A DNA stretch of 64,000 nt from Collinsella aerofaciens (GCF_005845035.1 NZ_SPFO01000009.1:1-64000), one strand, 5' to 3'; positions 33,730-43,339 are shown, numbered from the stretch's first letter. The notes: generated by a model from the letters alone, not told the origin. Numbers and translations are program-made.

Positions 33730-33792
33730 GGTGCGAGGGCGCACGATCGACGGCCGACGGTGGGCATAAGGCCCGCAGATGAGGAGGTTCCC

Positions 33793-34755
33793 ATGGCAGA
33801 TCGCGGCATCGTTGCGGTGTTCGGCAGCATGAACATGGACCTTTCGGTGGCGTGCGAGCGCATGCCGCGCGCGGGTGAGACCGTCGGTGGCAGCGGTTTT
33901 ATCACCAACGCCGGTGGCAAGGGCGCTAACCAGGCCGTCGCCGCCGCGCGCATGGGTGCGCGCACGTGCATGATTGGCGCGGTCGGCCGCGACGCGTTCG
34001 GTGCATCGCTCGTGGCGGGGCTCCAAGATGCTGGCGTGGACTGTGACTTTGTGGCGCGGCGCGACGACGTGGAGACGGGCACGGCGACCATCATTCGCTG
34101 CGAGGGCGACAACCGCATCGTGCTGTCGCCGGGCGCCAACCATGCACTCGCGGGCGAGGACGTTGCCTGCGCGCTGGGGCGTCTGGTGGCCGATGGGCTC
34201 GACGGAGACGCCAGCGATATTGCCCCGGCTGCCGGAAGCGTCTTTATCGCCCAGGGCGAATGTGACCTTGCAGCGACTGCCGAGGCGCTTTTTTGCGCTC
34301 ACGAGCTGGGGTTCTATACGATCTTTAATCCAGCGCCTGCTTGTGAGTTGCCTGCGGAGGCCTGGCCTGCGGTCGACTTGGTCTGCCCCAACGAGACTGA
34401 GTGCCAGGTTCTGACGGGTATCCTGCCCAAGGACGATGAGAGCTGCGCCGCGGCGCTCAATGCCCTGCTCGCCAAGGGTGCTGGAGCTGCGGTCATCACG
34501 TTGGGCGGCGCCGGCTCGGTTACGCTCGGCGATGGCGGTGATCTGCTGCGCATGCCGGCACTTTCGAGCACGGTAGTCGATACCACGGCCGCCGGCGATA
34601 CGTTTATTGGCGCGTTGGCAGCGGCTCGCCTAGAGGGCTTGCCGCTCTTTGAGTGCATGGCGGCGGGTGCACGCGCCTCGGCGGTGACGGTGTCGCGCTT
34701 GGGCGCGCAACAGTCGATTCCCACGCGCGCCGAAGTTGAACATTGGTTTGGTTAA
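33793..34755 (+). CDS. rbsK: Ribokinase (PfkB family)
   Basis: A 320-residue cytosolic kinase that would phosphorylate D-ribose at O5. PfkB signatures: FGSMNMDLSVACERMPRAGE at the N-terminus, NAGGKGANQAVAAARMGA near 40, and the anion hole and catalytic base DTTAAGDTFIGALAA near 265. Start ATG 33793 has GGAGG 6 nt upstream; the longer frame from 33760 lacks one. It is followed 30 nt later by a nucleoside hydrolase, giving a nucleoside to ribose to ribose-5-phosphate route. Confidence 0.9.
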   Translation: MADRGIVAVFGSMNMDLSVACERMPRAGETVGGSGFITNAGGKGANQAVAAARMGARTCMIGAVGRDAFGASLVAGLQDAGVDCDFVARRDDVETGTATIIRCEGDNRIVLSPGANHALAGEDVACALGRLVADGLDGDASDIAPAAGSVFIAQGECDLAATAEALFCAHELGFYTIFNPAPACELPAEAWPAVDLVCPNETECQVLTGILPKDDESCAAALNALLAKGAGAAVITLGGAGSVTLGDGGDLLRMPALSSTVVDTTAAGDTFIGALAAARLEGLPLFECMAAGARASAVTVSRLGAQQSIPTRAEVEHWFG

Positions 34756-34785
34756 ACGATAAAGACGGAGAAGCGGAGTAGAACA

Positions 34786-35760
34786 ATGGCAATCAAGAAG
34801 CTGATCCTTGATCTGGATATGGGCGTGGACGATGCGATGGCGCTTGCCTATGCCATCGCGAGCTCCGAGGTGGAGCTCGTGGGCATCACCACGTGCTTTG
34901 GCAACGTGCGCGTCGAGCAATCGGCGCACAACTGCCTGGCAGTGCTCGATCTGCTGGGTCGCCCCGAGATTCCGGTGTACCTGGGCGCCGATCGTCCCAT
35001 TAAGGCGACTGAGCCCTATACACCGCCGGCGTCCACCACGCTCATCCACGGCAAGAACGGCATTGGCGGGGCGAGCGTGCCCGCGTCGCCGTACGAGCCG
35101 GTAGGGGCGACGTCGGCCGACGGTAACGCGGCGGTCGATTATCTGATCGATGCCGCGCGCACCTATGGCCCTGATCTGATCTACGTGGCGACCGGTCCGC
35201 TCTCCAACCTGGCACTTGCCTTGGAGCGCGATGCGGCGGCGATGATGTCTATCGGTCGCGTGGTCGTGATGGGCGGCGCCCTGACCGTGCCCGGAAACGT
35301 GAGTGCGGGCGCCGAGGCCAACATGGCAAGCGATCCCGAGGCGGCCGATGCCGTGCTACGTTCGGGCCGCAAGCTCACCATGGTGGGGCTGGACGTGACG
35401 CACCGTGTGGTGCTCACGCGCCGCGATATCGCGGGCTGGACGGGTTCGGGCACCATGGCGGGCTGCGCGTTTGCGGGCATGGTCGAGCACTATATCGGTT
35501 CGTACGAGATGAACGCACCCTACCTGGGCGGCTGCGCGCTGCACGATCCGCTGGCCGTTGCCGTGGCGATTGACCCCACGCTCGTGGGCGCGCTCGGTTG
35601 CAATTTACGCGTTGACCTGTTGGGCGAGTATCGCGGCCGCACCATTTGCGACGAACGCCGCGTGGCCGATCCGGACAAGAGCGCGCTTGTCGCACTGACC
35701 GTTGACGCCCCGCGCTTCCTTGCCGGGTTCAAGACGCGCATGGCCCGCGTCCTAGGCTAA
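34786..35760 (+). CDS. Nucleoside hydrolase (IunH/RihA family)
   Basis: A 324-residue hydrolase that splits a ribonucleoside into base and ribose. The N-terminal calcium-binding motif is DLDMGVDDAMAL (canonical DTDPGxDDA; two positions altered but the Asp residues kept). GPLSNLALAL near 145, MGGALTVPGNV near 163 and the late Asp in LHDPLAVAVAI near 250 also fit the family. It shares an operon with ribokinase and is followed by a strong terminator. Base preference cannot be read from the sequence. Confidence 0.88.
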   Translation: MAIKKLILDLDMGVDDAMALAYAIASSEVELVGITTCFGNVRVEQSAHNCLAVLDLLGRPEIPVYLGADRPIKATEPYTPPASTTLIHGKNGIGGASVPASPYEPVGATSADGNAAVDYLIDAARTYGPDLIYVATGPLSNLALALERDAAAMMSIGRVVVMGGALTVPGNVSAGAEANMASDPEAADAVLRSGRKLTMVGLDVTHRVVLTRRDIAGWTGSGTMAGCAFAGMVEHYIGSYEMNAPYLGGCALHDPLAVAVAIDPTLVGALGCNLRVDLLGEYRGRTICDERRVADPDKSALVALTVDAPRFLAGFKTRMARVLG

Positions 35761-35771
35761 CCGTTTCGTAC

Positions 35772-35810
35772 GCCCCGTCCCATGTAGCCAATTTGGGACG
35801 GGGCTTTTTT
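35772..35810 (+). terminator. Terminator after the nucleoside hydrolase gene
   Basis: GCCCCGTCCCA (35772-35782) pairs with TGGGACGGGGC (35794-35804), followed by TTTTTT. The stem and the AATTTGGGACGGGG segment recur at 50172. Confidence 0.9.
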
Positions 35811-35858
35811 AGCTACCGAGTAAATGTGCCCGTTGGGGGAATAGTCGTGCCACTTCGC

Positions 35859-35887
35859 TTGACAACAGGCTAAACTAGCTCATAAAT
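35859..35887 (+). promoter_or_regulatory. Promoter of the first LacI-family gene, with AT palindrome
   Basis: TTGACA (35859-35864), 17-nt spacer, ATAAAT (35882-35887). The palindrome TAAATATTTA (35884-35893) overlaps the -10 and could be an autoregulatory operator. Confidence 0.65.
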
Positions 35888-35979
35888 ATTTACTACTCTG
35901 TTTAGATTGAATTTGCGGTCGTTTATTTGCCGAGCCATCGAGCCCCGATGCTCCACCACGACCGTTGCTAGGGGGAACA

Positions 35980-36990
35980 ATGGCCAAAGCAAGCGTCCGC
36001 GAGATCAGCCGCATCACCGGTTTTTCGCCCGCAACCGTGTCCAATGCGCTCAACCGCAAGCGCAGCGTGAGCGAGGAGACCGCCAAGGTCATCCTGGAGT
36101 GTGCGCAGTCGCTCGGCTACCAGCAGTCGACGCAGCTCGAGAGCATCCAGTTTGTACTCGCGCGCAAGACGGGCGCCATCCTGGACGAGAGCACCTTCCA
36201 CCCTGCGGTCATCGAGGGCGTGGAGCGCCAAGCGCGCCGCCACGGCATGAGTACGAGCTTTGTCTCGCTCGACTTTAGCGACCTGGACGCCGTACGTCCG
36301 CAGGTCGAGGGCCTCATCGCCGACCCGGCTGCCGCCATCGTGCTGATGGGCACCGAGCTGGGCGAGGAAGACTACGCTTTGTTCGCCAACGCTGCCGCCC
36401 ACTTGATCGTGCTTGACGGTTGGAGCGACCGCCAGTACTTCGATGCCGTGGTCATTGCCAACACCGATTCGGTGCTTCGTGCCGTGGATTACCTTATCGA
36501 GAAGGGTCACAAGCAAATCGGCTACCTGGCAGGCGACCTGCGCATCCGCAATTTTAAGGACCGCGAGCGTGGCTATCGCCAAGCGCTTGAGGACGCGGGC
36601 CTTGAGACCAATCCGACATGGCGCGTCACGCTGGACACCACGCTCGAGGGCGCCTATCGTGACATGGGTGCTTGGCTCGATACGGTCTCGCACGACGATC
36701 TGCCGACGGCTTTCTTTGCCGAGAACGACGTGCTCGCCGTGGGTGCTATGCGCGCGTTGAGTGAGCATAGCATTCGCGTGCCCGAAGATGTCTCGATGAT
36801 TGGCTTCGACGATCTTTCCGTGGGCGCCTTCTCCAACCCGCCGCTCACCACGGTGCATGTTCCCAAGCACGAGGTGGGCGAGATCGCGGTGCGCCGTCTG
36901 GTGGGCAACATCCGCAATCCCAAGAGCTATACCTGCAAAACGGCCGTGTCGACCTATTTTGTCGAGCGCCAGAGCGTGCGCGAGCTCTAG
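35980..36990 (+). CDS. LacI-family transcriptional regulator
   Basis: A 336-residue repressor-type protein. LacI HTH at 1-50 (VREISRITGFSPATVSNALN, then KRSVSEETAKVI), followed by a periplasmic-binding-like effector domain with YLIEKGHKQIGYLAG, TAFFAENDVLAVGAMRAL and VPEDVSMIGFDDLSVG. Start ATG 35980 has GGGGGA 3 nt upstream. It probably controls local sugar or nucleoside genes. Its stop codon shares a CTAG with the stop of the convergent LacI-family gene. Confidence 0.92.
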   Translation: MAKASVREISRITGFSPATVSNALNRKRSVSEETAKVILECAQSLGYQQSTQLESIQFVLARKTGAILDESTFHPAVIEGVERQARRHGMSTSFVSLDFSDLDAVRPQVEGLIADPAAAIVLMGTELGEEDYALFANAAAHLIVLDGWSDRQYFDAVVIANTDSVLRAVDYLIEKGHKQIGYLAGDLRIRNFKDRERGYRQALEDAGLETNPTWRVTLDTTLEGAYRDMGAWLDTVSHDDLPTAFFAENDVLAVGAMRALSEHSIRVPEDVSMIGFDDLSVGAFSNPPLTTVHVPKHEVGEIAVRRLVGNIRNPKSYTCKTAVSTYFVERQSVREL

Positions 36991-37983
36991 GCAGAACGGC
37001 GCTTGATGAGCGATGCCCCCAGCTCGATCTTGAGCGGGTGGTGTTCGGCCTCGTCGATAATCTCGACGAGGCGCCGTGCGGCGATGGCGCCCATATACTC
37101 CGAAGGAACATTGAGCGTGGTCAGTTGTGGCTGCACGTAGGTTCCGCCGGCGTTGTTGTCGAAGCCGACGATGCGTACGTCATCGGGCACGCGATAACCA
37201 CGCTCGATAAAGGCCTTCATGGCCCCAATAGCTATATCGTCAAAGACAGCGACGTAGTTTTGGGCGAGGGGTTCGCCCGAATCAATAATGTCGAGCATGC
37301 CGGCGTATGCCTCGTCTGGAGCGACGGCGAGCTCGTGGACGGTGCCGCACTTTTCCGAGCCCGATAGCTGACCGATGGCGTGCTCGTAGGCGAAGCGTCG
37401 TTCGGTGAAGTTGCCCACGGTAACGGGCGTCGTTAACAGCCCGGGGACAGATCCATACTTCGAATACAGGTACTGCACGGCTAGCATCATGCTGGCGGCA
37501 TTGTCGATCTTGACCGTATCGACCCCAGCGCTCATGCATGAGTCCAACAGCAGCAGGGGACAGTCCAGCGATGCAAACGGCATAAAATCCGACTCGAACA
37601 TCTCAGTTGCAAGGATGATGACACCATCGTATTGCGCTTCGGCGATGTCGGCGATCTGTTGCTGAGTGTTTTCGAACGGCGAGTAGTTCACCAGCGAAAA
37701 CGAGAATCCCGCGTGTCTAAGGGTGCCCTCGACTCCGGCGAGCATATCGGCGAAGAAGGGGGTCGTAAAGATGCGGCGCCGGTTAAAGGCAACCAAGGCA
37801 ACGGTTCCGCTCTTTTGGCGCTCGAACTTAATCTTACTAAAGTCGTAACCCAGAGCTTCGGCGGTGCTCAGTACCAGCTGCCGTGTTTTTTTTGCTTACG
37901 CCGCGTCGATTGTTAAGTGCAAGGGAAACGGCCGCTGCCGAAATTCCCAGCTGGTCAGCGATTTGTTTTGCAGTAACGGCCAT
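36987..37983 (-). pseudogene. LacI-family regulator interrupted by a +1 frameshift in an A8 tract
   Basis: Read from ATG 37983 the first 32 codons give a LacI HTH (MAVTAKQIADQLGISAAAV, then SLALNNRRGVSKK). At 37893-37886 the coding strand has eight A; with seven, the frame would continue as TRQLVLSTAEALGYDFSK and join the effector-domain frame (VALVAFNRRRIF onward) to TAG 36987, giving 331 residues. As written, translation stops after 48 codons at 37837. Effector-domain signatures: YDGVIILATE, FTERRFAYEHAIG, VPDDVRIVGFDNNAGG. It is divergent from the hydrolase/GH140/PTS genes and is their natural candidate regulator. Sequencing error, decay, slippage or phase variation cannot be told apart here. 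Confidence 0.85.
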
Positions 37984-38156
37984 GGTGGTTCCTAACGTTT
38001 GTGAACTTACCATAAGCTTAACACCAGGCTGTTTATTAAGCTAAATAATTAGTAACTCAACTTAAGAATCAATAGAAGTTAAGTAGCGTCCCCAGTAGAG
38101 TCTGTCTCAGCAAACGCAACAGCAAGGGGGACGAGATAATCAGCGGTATTTTTGAA

Positions 38157-39608
38157 ATGCCCATTACGGATGAGAGCTATCCGTTTTCGAGCGCCGAGCG
38201 CTACTGTCATCTGAGTGCAAAGGATTACGTCGAGCGCGAGTATCGCGTTGACGGTACCGCCAACGTGTATCGCACCGCCGACGAAGACGGCGGCGTGGAG
38301 GTCATGACTGCCGACGCCCCTTATTCCAATCGGATCGTTGTTCGTGCTCCGAAAAATCCGGCGCAAGCGAGTGGCAATGTGGTCGTGGAGATCATCAATC
38401 CCACATCGTTTATGGAAATCGAGCGCATGTGGATTCTGGGTCACGGCGAGTTTGTGCGCTCTGGCGATATCTATGTGGGCATTACCAGCAAGCCCAATAC
38501 CATCGCCAAGCTCAAGGAATTCAATCCCGATCGCTATGCCTTCATGAGCTGGGCAAACCCAACTCCCGAGCGGCCCTTTGACTTTGATCCGGAACAGCTC
38601 GAACGCGACGGCGCGCTTCCCGACATGGACATCTCCTACGAGACTGGCCTGTTTTGGGATATGCTGACCGATCTTGCGTGGCTCTTGCGCGGAGACTCCG
38701 ACCTTAACCCGGTCCGCGACTATCCTCGCCAGGCAATTTGCCTTACAGGATGGTCTCAGTCCGGCGCCTATCTGTTCCGCTACCTTAACAGTTTTGCCTA
38801 TCGCGAGGAGGTGCGCCGTGACGGCCGCGTGTTTGACGGATACCTGTCTGGCGGCGGCATCCATTCGATGTGCATTCCCGTCAACCAGTATGAATGCTGC
38901 CGGGAATACGCACACCATCTACTGCGTGTGGAGCACGTCGAGGAGCCGTTTATCGCCCTTCAGACCGAAAGCGAGAACGGTCGCTTTGAGAGTTGGCGCA
39001 CGCTTATGCCCGATAGCGACGATCCCGATTTTAAGTACCGGCTGTACGAGGTGACGGGTGCTTCCCACGATACGCAGTGGAGTTACGTCGACTATTACCA
39101 AGACGACGAGGATCTCAAGCGTATCGACCATCTGCCGGTGTATGTCGGTAAGCATGCCGAGGCAAACGCCTATCCGTCGCAGTATCTGTTCCATGCTGCA
39201 TTCCGCAATCTGTTCCGCTGGGTCCGTACGGGTGCGGCTCCGGCAACCTGTCCACGCATTGAGCTGGACGCGAGCGGCGAGAACGTAAAGGATGCCCTGG
39301 GAAATACCAAGGGCGGACTTCGCACCTGCCTGCTCGAGCATCCGTTTGCCCGCTACTCCAACACGAGCTTGGTGGAGCCGGGGCAGGGCACGGTCGATAA
39401 AACGAGCGATAAGGACGGGCTGTTTGGCCACATGGAGTCGTTCTCGGCATCGATGCTCAAAGAGCTGTACGGGTCGCTCGAAAACTATCGCGCTCTGTGT
39501 GAGCGCGATACGGCGATCGAGGTGTCACAAGGCTTTATTTGTGCCGAGGATGCCCAAGCGATCGTTGACTTTGCCATGGCATCCGCTCGTGAGCGAGGAC
39601 TGAACTAG
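38157..39608 (+). CDS. Alpha/beta hydrolase-domain protein (Abhydrolase_10-like)
   Basis: At least 483 residues, cytosolic (no signal peptide). It fits the alpha/beta hydrolase domain family that begins with a PIPVTEDSYPF-like segment (here MPITDESYPFSSAERY). Nucleophile Ser in LTGWSQSGAYLFRYL near 200; a candidate late His is in VTGASHDTQW. ATG 38157 has no ribosome site; GGGGG (38126-38130) sits the right distance from ATA 38136 or ATC 38139 in the same frame, and the family N-terminus seems to begin there. It starts the operon with the GH140-like gene, so deacylation of a plant glycoside is a reasonable guess. Confidence 0.72.
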   Translation: MPITDESYPFSSAERYCHLSAKDYVEREYRVDGTANVYRTADEDGGVEVMTADAPYSNRIVVRAPKNPAQASGNVVVEIINPTSFMEIERMWILGHGEFVRSGDIYVGITSKPNTIAKLKEFNPDRYAFMSWANPTPERPFDFDPEQLERDGALPDMDISYETGLFWDMLTDLAWLLRGDSDLNPVRDYPRQAICLTGWSQSGAYLFRYLNSFAYREEVRRDGRVFDGYLSGGGIHSMCIPVNQYECCREYAHHLLRVEHVEEPFIALQTESENGRFESWRTLMPDSDDPDFKYRLYEVTGASHDTQWSYVDYYQDDEDLKRIDHLPVYVGKHAEANAYPSQYLFHAAFRNLFRWVRTGAAPATCPRIELDASGENVKDALGNTKGGLRTCLLEHPFARYSNTSLVEPGQGTVDKTSDKDGLFGHMESFSASMLKELYGSLENYRALCERDTAIEVSQGFICAEDAQAIVDFAMASARERGLN

Positions 39609-39636
39609 CAGGACTAAGACCGGAGAGGGGTCTGCA

Positions 39637-41259
39637 ATGGATATGACGTTGAATCAAGCCGCTGTTGCCGAGATTTGGCGCCCGGTTGTACTGACGTTTG
39701 AGAGCGCCTGTTCGTTCGATAACCCGTTTTTAGACGTTGAGATTTGGGCGGAGTTCACCGGCCCGAGTGGCAGGGTAATTCGCCGCGAGGCCTACTGGGA
39801 TGGTGGGCGTACCTACTGCGTGTCGTTTGCCCCGACCGAGCTGGGTGCCTGGAACTATGTTATCGAGGCTCCCGAGCAGACCGGTCTTAATGGCTGCACG
39901 GGCCGCGTCGTGGCCGTGCCGTACGCGGGCGACCTCGATCTGTATCGCCACGGTTTTATCCGCGTTGCAGACGATTCGCGCATGTTTGCCTATTCAGATG
40001 GTACGCCGTTCTTTTGGCTGGGCGATACCCATTGGGAGTTTGCCTACCGCGAGAGCTGGGATGCGTCGAACCACCCCGGCATGACAAGCCAATTTCGCGG
40101 CATGGTCGACCTACGTGCCAAGCAGGGCTTTACCGTCTATCAGACCAACCTGCGCTCTGACATGGGCGCAGGTGATCGCTATTGGATTGACGGTGGCATG
40201 GCCAAGGGTGTGGAAGATGTGCCTAATGTGGCCTTCTACCAGCGGGAGCTCGACCGCCGTATGGCCTATATCGCCGATGCGGGCTTAGTCAATGCGCTTG
40301 GGCAAGCGTGGGCGTTTGCCATTCTCGGCGAGCATGCCGTGGAACACCAAAAGCACCTCGCCCGCTACCTGGTGGCGCGCTATGGTGCGTATCCGATGGT
40401 GTGGACGCTTGCCGGTGAGGTTGCCGGTTACCACAAAGAAGGTCGAGCCGCCATGATTGACGGCTGGCGTGAGGTCGCCTTGGAGATTGAGGCACGCGAC
40501 GGTTATGGTCATCTGGCGACAGCGCACTATACCAACGAGCGCCCCTTTGCCGATTACTACCAGGATGAGCCCTGGATGGACTTTACGCTCAACCAAGCCG
40601 GTCACGGCGATTACATAATCAAGGCAAGCGACTACTTTGACTATCTGTCAGCTCATGACGACAAACCCTTCGTTGAGGGCGAGGCGCTCTACGAGTTTTG
40701 CTCGACGCTCGAGGAGATGGGTACGCGCCTGTGCACCGCAGACATGCTGCGCCGTGTGGCGTATATCTGCATGCAGGCCGGTGGCGCCGGCTATACCTAC
40801 GGAGCCCAGGGAATCTGGGACAACGTGTGGGAAAGCCCTGAGGAGCTCGACCCCTTTATGGCGATCTTCAACCGCTTTGGCATTACTTGGGCCCAGGCGG
40901 TAGACGGAGAAGGTGCGGTCCAGATGGGCTACATGCGCTCCTTCTACGAAGACAATCACTTCTGGGAGCTCGCTCCCTACGAAACGACCGATGCGGGCAA
41001 CCTGTTTGCCAACAAGGCTCCGCTGGCAACCGCCAACCAGGACCTTTCGCGCATCGTCGCGTACTTTGGCGATACCGTGCGCCAAAAGCTTGCTATCGAG
41101 GGCGTGCCGACGGGCGCTGCCTATGCAAGCCGATGGTTTAACCCTCGCACGGGCGCATACCGTGACGGCGAGGACGCCCTTGCCGCCACGGGCAGCATCA
41201 TCCTGCCTGACAAACCCGGGGTTGGGGATTGGCTCCTCGTCCTCGAGCTCAAGGCGTAA
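39637..41259 (+). CDS. GH140-like glycosidase (DUF5060/DUF4038, apiosidase-like), cytosolic
   Basis: A 540-residue protein with three parts: an N-terminal beta domain (1-100, DUF5060-like: FDNPFLDVEIWAEFTGPSG), a TIM-barrel DUF4038/apiosidase-like domain (about 105-455: GTPFFWLGDTHWEFAYRESW), and a C-terminal beta domain (collagen-binding-type, about 460-540: RWFNPRTGAYRDGE). Conserved acids that could be catalytic are in LAGEVAG near 261 and FVEGEALYE near 347. GH140 members remove D-apiose from rhamnogalacturonan II. There is no signal peptide, unlike secreted pectin enzymes, so an imported small glycoside is the likely substrate. GAGAGGGG precedes the ATG. Confidence 0.8.
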   Translation: MDMTLNQAAVAEIWRPVVLTFESACSFDNPFLDVEIWAEFTGPSGRVIRREAYWDGGRTYCVSFAPTELGAWNYVIEAPEQTGLNGCTGRVVAVPYAGDLDLYRHGFIRVADDSRMFAYSDGTPFFWLGDTHWEFAYRESWDASNHPGMTSQFRGMVDLRAKQGFTVYQTNLRSDMGAGDRYWIDGGMAKGVEDVPNVAFYQRELDRRMAYIADAGLVNALGQAWAFAILGEHAVEHQKHLARYLVARYGAYPMVWTLAGEVAGYHKEGRAAMIDGWREVALEIEARDGYGHLATAHYTNERPFADYYQDEPWMDFTLNQAGHGDYIIKASDYFDYLSAHDDKPFVEGEALYEFCSTLEEMGTRLCTADMLRRVAYICMQAGGAGYTYGAQGIWDNVWESPEELDPFMAIFNRFGITWAQAVDGEGAVQMGYMRSFYEDNHFWELAPYETTDAGNLFANKAPLATANQDLSRIVAYFGDTVRQKLAIEGVPTGAAYASRWFNPRTGAYRDGEDALAATGSIILPDKPGVGDWLLVLELKA

Positions 41260-41342
41260 CCATATTTCCATTGGTCATAGGCGGGAAAGAGTCGGCCGCA
41301 ATTTCCCGTTTGACAGCTAGATGAATCGTTTAGAGAGGATCA

Positions 41343-42626
41343 GTGAACACAAAAATGAGCGTTCTCGATTCGATGCAGGGCTTCCTCGAGAAGCACGTGG
41401 GCCCCATTGCCCACAAAGTGAGCAGCTTTAAGGTCGTAAAGGGCCTTATGTCCGGCATGATGGCGACCATGCCCGTTACGCTGGGCGTGGCGCTGCTCTC
41501 CATTATCAACGGGCTGCCGATCCCGCCGTTGCAGGCGTTCCTTGCCAGCACCGGCATGTCGGCGACGATTACCGACGTGCTCGTCGTTACCATGAACCTC
41601 GGCGCCATCTACATGTGCGCCTCGGTCTCGTACTCCTACGGCAAGGTGCTCGAGAACAAAGGCCTTACGTCGACGGTTGCGGCTATTGGCGTTTTGCTCC
41701 TGCTGATTCCTCTTGGCCATGCCGAGGACGGCTCGACGTTTATCGCGACCCGTTATCTGGGCAGCTCGGGTCTGTTCGTTGCGCTGCTCGTGGCGTTGAT
41801 CGTGCCGAAGGCGCTTAACTTCCTTATGAAGCACATCGCCATCCCCATGCCCGATTCCGTCCCTCAGTTCGTTAACGATTCGCTATCACCGATGTTCTGC
41901 GCCATCGTTATCTTCACCACGGCTGCTCTGGTTAAGTGGGGCATGGGCATGACGAGCTTCGGCGATGTCTTTAACCTCATCAACAGCACCATTGCCACTC
42001 CCGTTATGTTCCTGGGCTCCAGCCCCTGGGCCGTTGTCATTTACTTTACGCTGTGCAACCTGCTGTTCTTCTTTGGTATCCACCCCAGCGTCCTGATGGG
42101 CGTGTACATGCCGGTTATCCAGGCCTGCGCTCTTGCCAACACCGAGGCATTCGTTGCCGGCCAGCCACTGCCGTACCTGTCGTTCATCATCATGTTCTCT
42201 GTCGGTTCTGTTGACGCCCTTGGCATGGAGCTTGCGCTGCTCACGGCCAAGTCCGAGCGCTACAAGGCCCTCTCCAAGATTGCCCTGGTGCCCGCACTCT
42301 TCAACATCTCCGAGCCCATCATCTTCGGTACGCCCATTGCCATGAACCCTTATATGTTCATCCCCTACATCCTGCTCAAGCCCGTGGCCTGCATTGCTGC
42401 CGCCGTCGGCCTGATGCTCGGTCTGGGCAATGCATTTAACCCGACCATTTCCATGCCGTTTGTCGTGCCGCTGCCCATCAGCAACTTCTTTACGGGCGGC
42501 ATTGGCCTGGTCGCAATCGTCCTCGCCGCAATCCTGCTGGTCGGACTGCTGTTTATCCCGTTCGTCAAGATGGCCGATAAGGAGGCACTGGCCGAGGAAG
42601 CTGCTACAAAGGCTTCTGCCGAGTAG
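41343..42626 (+). CDS. PTS lactose/cellobiose-type EIIC permease
   Basis: A 427-residue sugar permease of the lactose/cellobiose PTS family with eight to ten helices. Family signatures include FFGIHPSVLMGVYMP near 245 and NISEPIIFGTPIAMNP near 325, the substrate-binding NEPxxFG-type loop. It imports a disaccharide with phosphorylation from IIB. GTG 41343 is the likely start (AGAGAGGA 4 nt upstream); ATG 41355 is an alternative. IIB and IIA genes follow. Confidence 0.92.
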   Translation: MNTKMSVLDSMQGFLEKHVGPIAHKVSSFKVVKGLMSGMMATMPVTLGVALLSIINGLPIPPLQAFLASTGMSATITDVLVVTMNLGAIYMCASVSYSYGKVLENKGLTSTVAAIGVLLLLIPLGHAEDGSTFIATRYLGSSGLFVALLVALIVPKALNFLMKHIAIPMPDSVPQFVNDSLSPMFCAIVIFTTAALVKWGMGMTSFGDVFNLINSTIATPVMFLGSSPWAVVIYFTLCNLLFFFGIHPSVLMGVYMPVIQACALANTEAFVAGQPLPYLSFIIMFSVGSVDALGMELALLTAKSERYKALSKIALVPALFNISEPIIFGTPIAMNPYMFIPYILLKPVACIAAAVGLMLGLGNAFNPTISMPFVVPLPISNFFTGGIGLVAIVLAAILLVGLLFIPFVKMADKEALAEEAATKASAE

Positions 42627-42716
42627 GTCATTGTCCACAAGTTCGAAGGTTCGGCCGATCGCGTTGATCGCCGAAACATATAAGTCCCTGTGAGGGGTTA
42701 CAGGAAAGGAACTGCA

Positions 42717-43019
42717 ATGAAAAACATCGTTCTTATGTGCGCTGGCGGCATGTCCACGAGCATCATCATGAAGAACATCAAGAAGGCCGCCGACGCCGAG
42801 GGCCTGGAGTGCGAGGTGTCCGCTCACGCCGTCAACGAGGCTGCCACCATTGGCCGCAATGCCGACTGCATTCTGCTTGGGCCGCAGGTTGGCTATGCCA
42901 AGGATGAAGTTTGCGCCGCATGCCCCGGGGTTCCGGTCGGCGTAATTCCCATGACCACCTACGGCATGATGGACGGCGTCAAGGCTCTGGCTCAGGCCAA
43001 GGAACTGATGGGGCTGTAA
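42717..43019 (+). CDS. PTS lactose/cellobiose-type EIIB
   Basis: A 100-residue cytosolic phosphocarrier. The phospho-Cys lies in IVLMCAGGMSTSIIMKNIK (Cys8). The remaining fold (GLECEVSAHAVNE, DCILLGPQVGYAKDEV) fits the lactose/cellobiose IIB family. Start ATG 42717 has AGGAAAGGA upstream. It transfers phosphate to the sugar carried by the upstream EIIC. Confidence 0.93.
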   Translation: MKNIVLMCAGGMSTSIIMKNIKKAADAEGLECEVSAHAVNEAATIGRNADCILLGPQVGYAKDEVCAACPGVPVGVIPMTTYGMMDGVKALAQAKELMGL

Positions 43020-43021
43020 GT

Positions 43022-43339
43022 ATGACGGCAGAAGAGATTCAGCTTCAGAGTTTTCAGATCATTGCAGGCGTCGGTTGCGCGCGCAGCTGCTATATCGATG
43101 CGATTCATCTAGCTCGTGACGGCAAGTTCGAAGAGGCCGAGGCAAAGATCACGGAAGGCCAGCAGCACTATGCCGAGGGCCACGCTGCCCATGGTGGCCT
43201 TGTCCAGCAGACTGCCGCCGGCGAGAACCTGAGCATCGATCTTTTGGTCGTCCATGCCGAGGATCAGCTGATGAGCGCCGAGGGCTTTGGCATCCTTGCC
43301 AAGGAGTTCGTGGACGTCTATCGCAAGATGGGCGCGTAG
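43022..43339 (+). CDS. PTS lactose/cellobiose-type EIIA
   Basis: A 105-residue phosphocarrier of the IIA-lactose family, a helical trimer. The expected active-site His is in HAAHGGLVQQTA near 60, and LLVVHAEDQLMSAEGF near 77 matches the conserved C-terminal helix. The gene starts 2 nt after the IIB stop. A terminator follows at 43430. Confidence 0.92.
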   Translation: MTAEEIQLQSFQIIAGVGCARSCYIDAIHLARDGKFEEAEAKITEGQQHYAEGHAAHGGLVQQTAAGENLSIDLLVVHAEDQLMSAEGFGILAKEFVDVYRKMGA

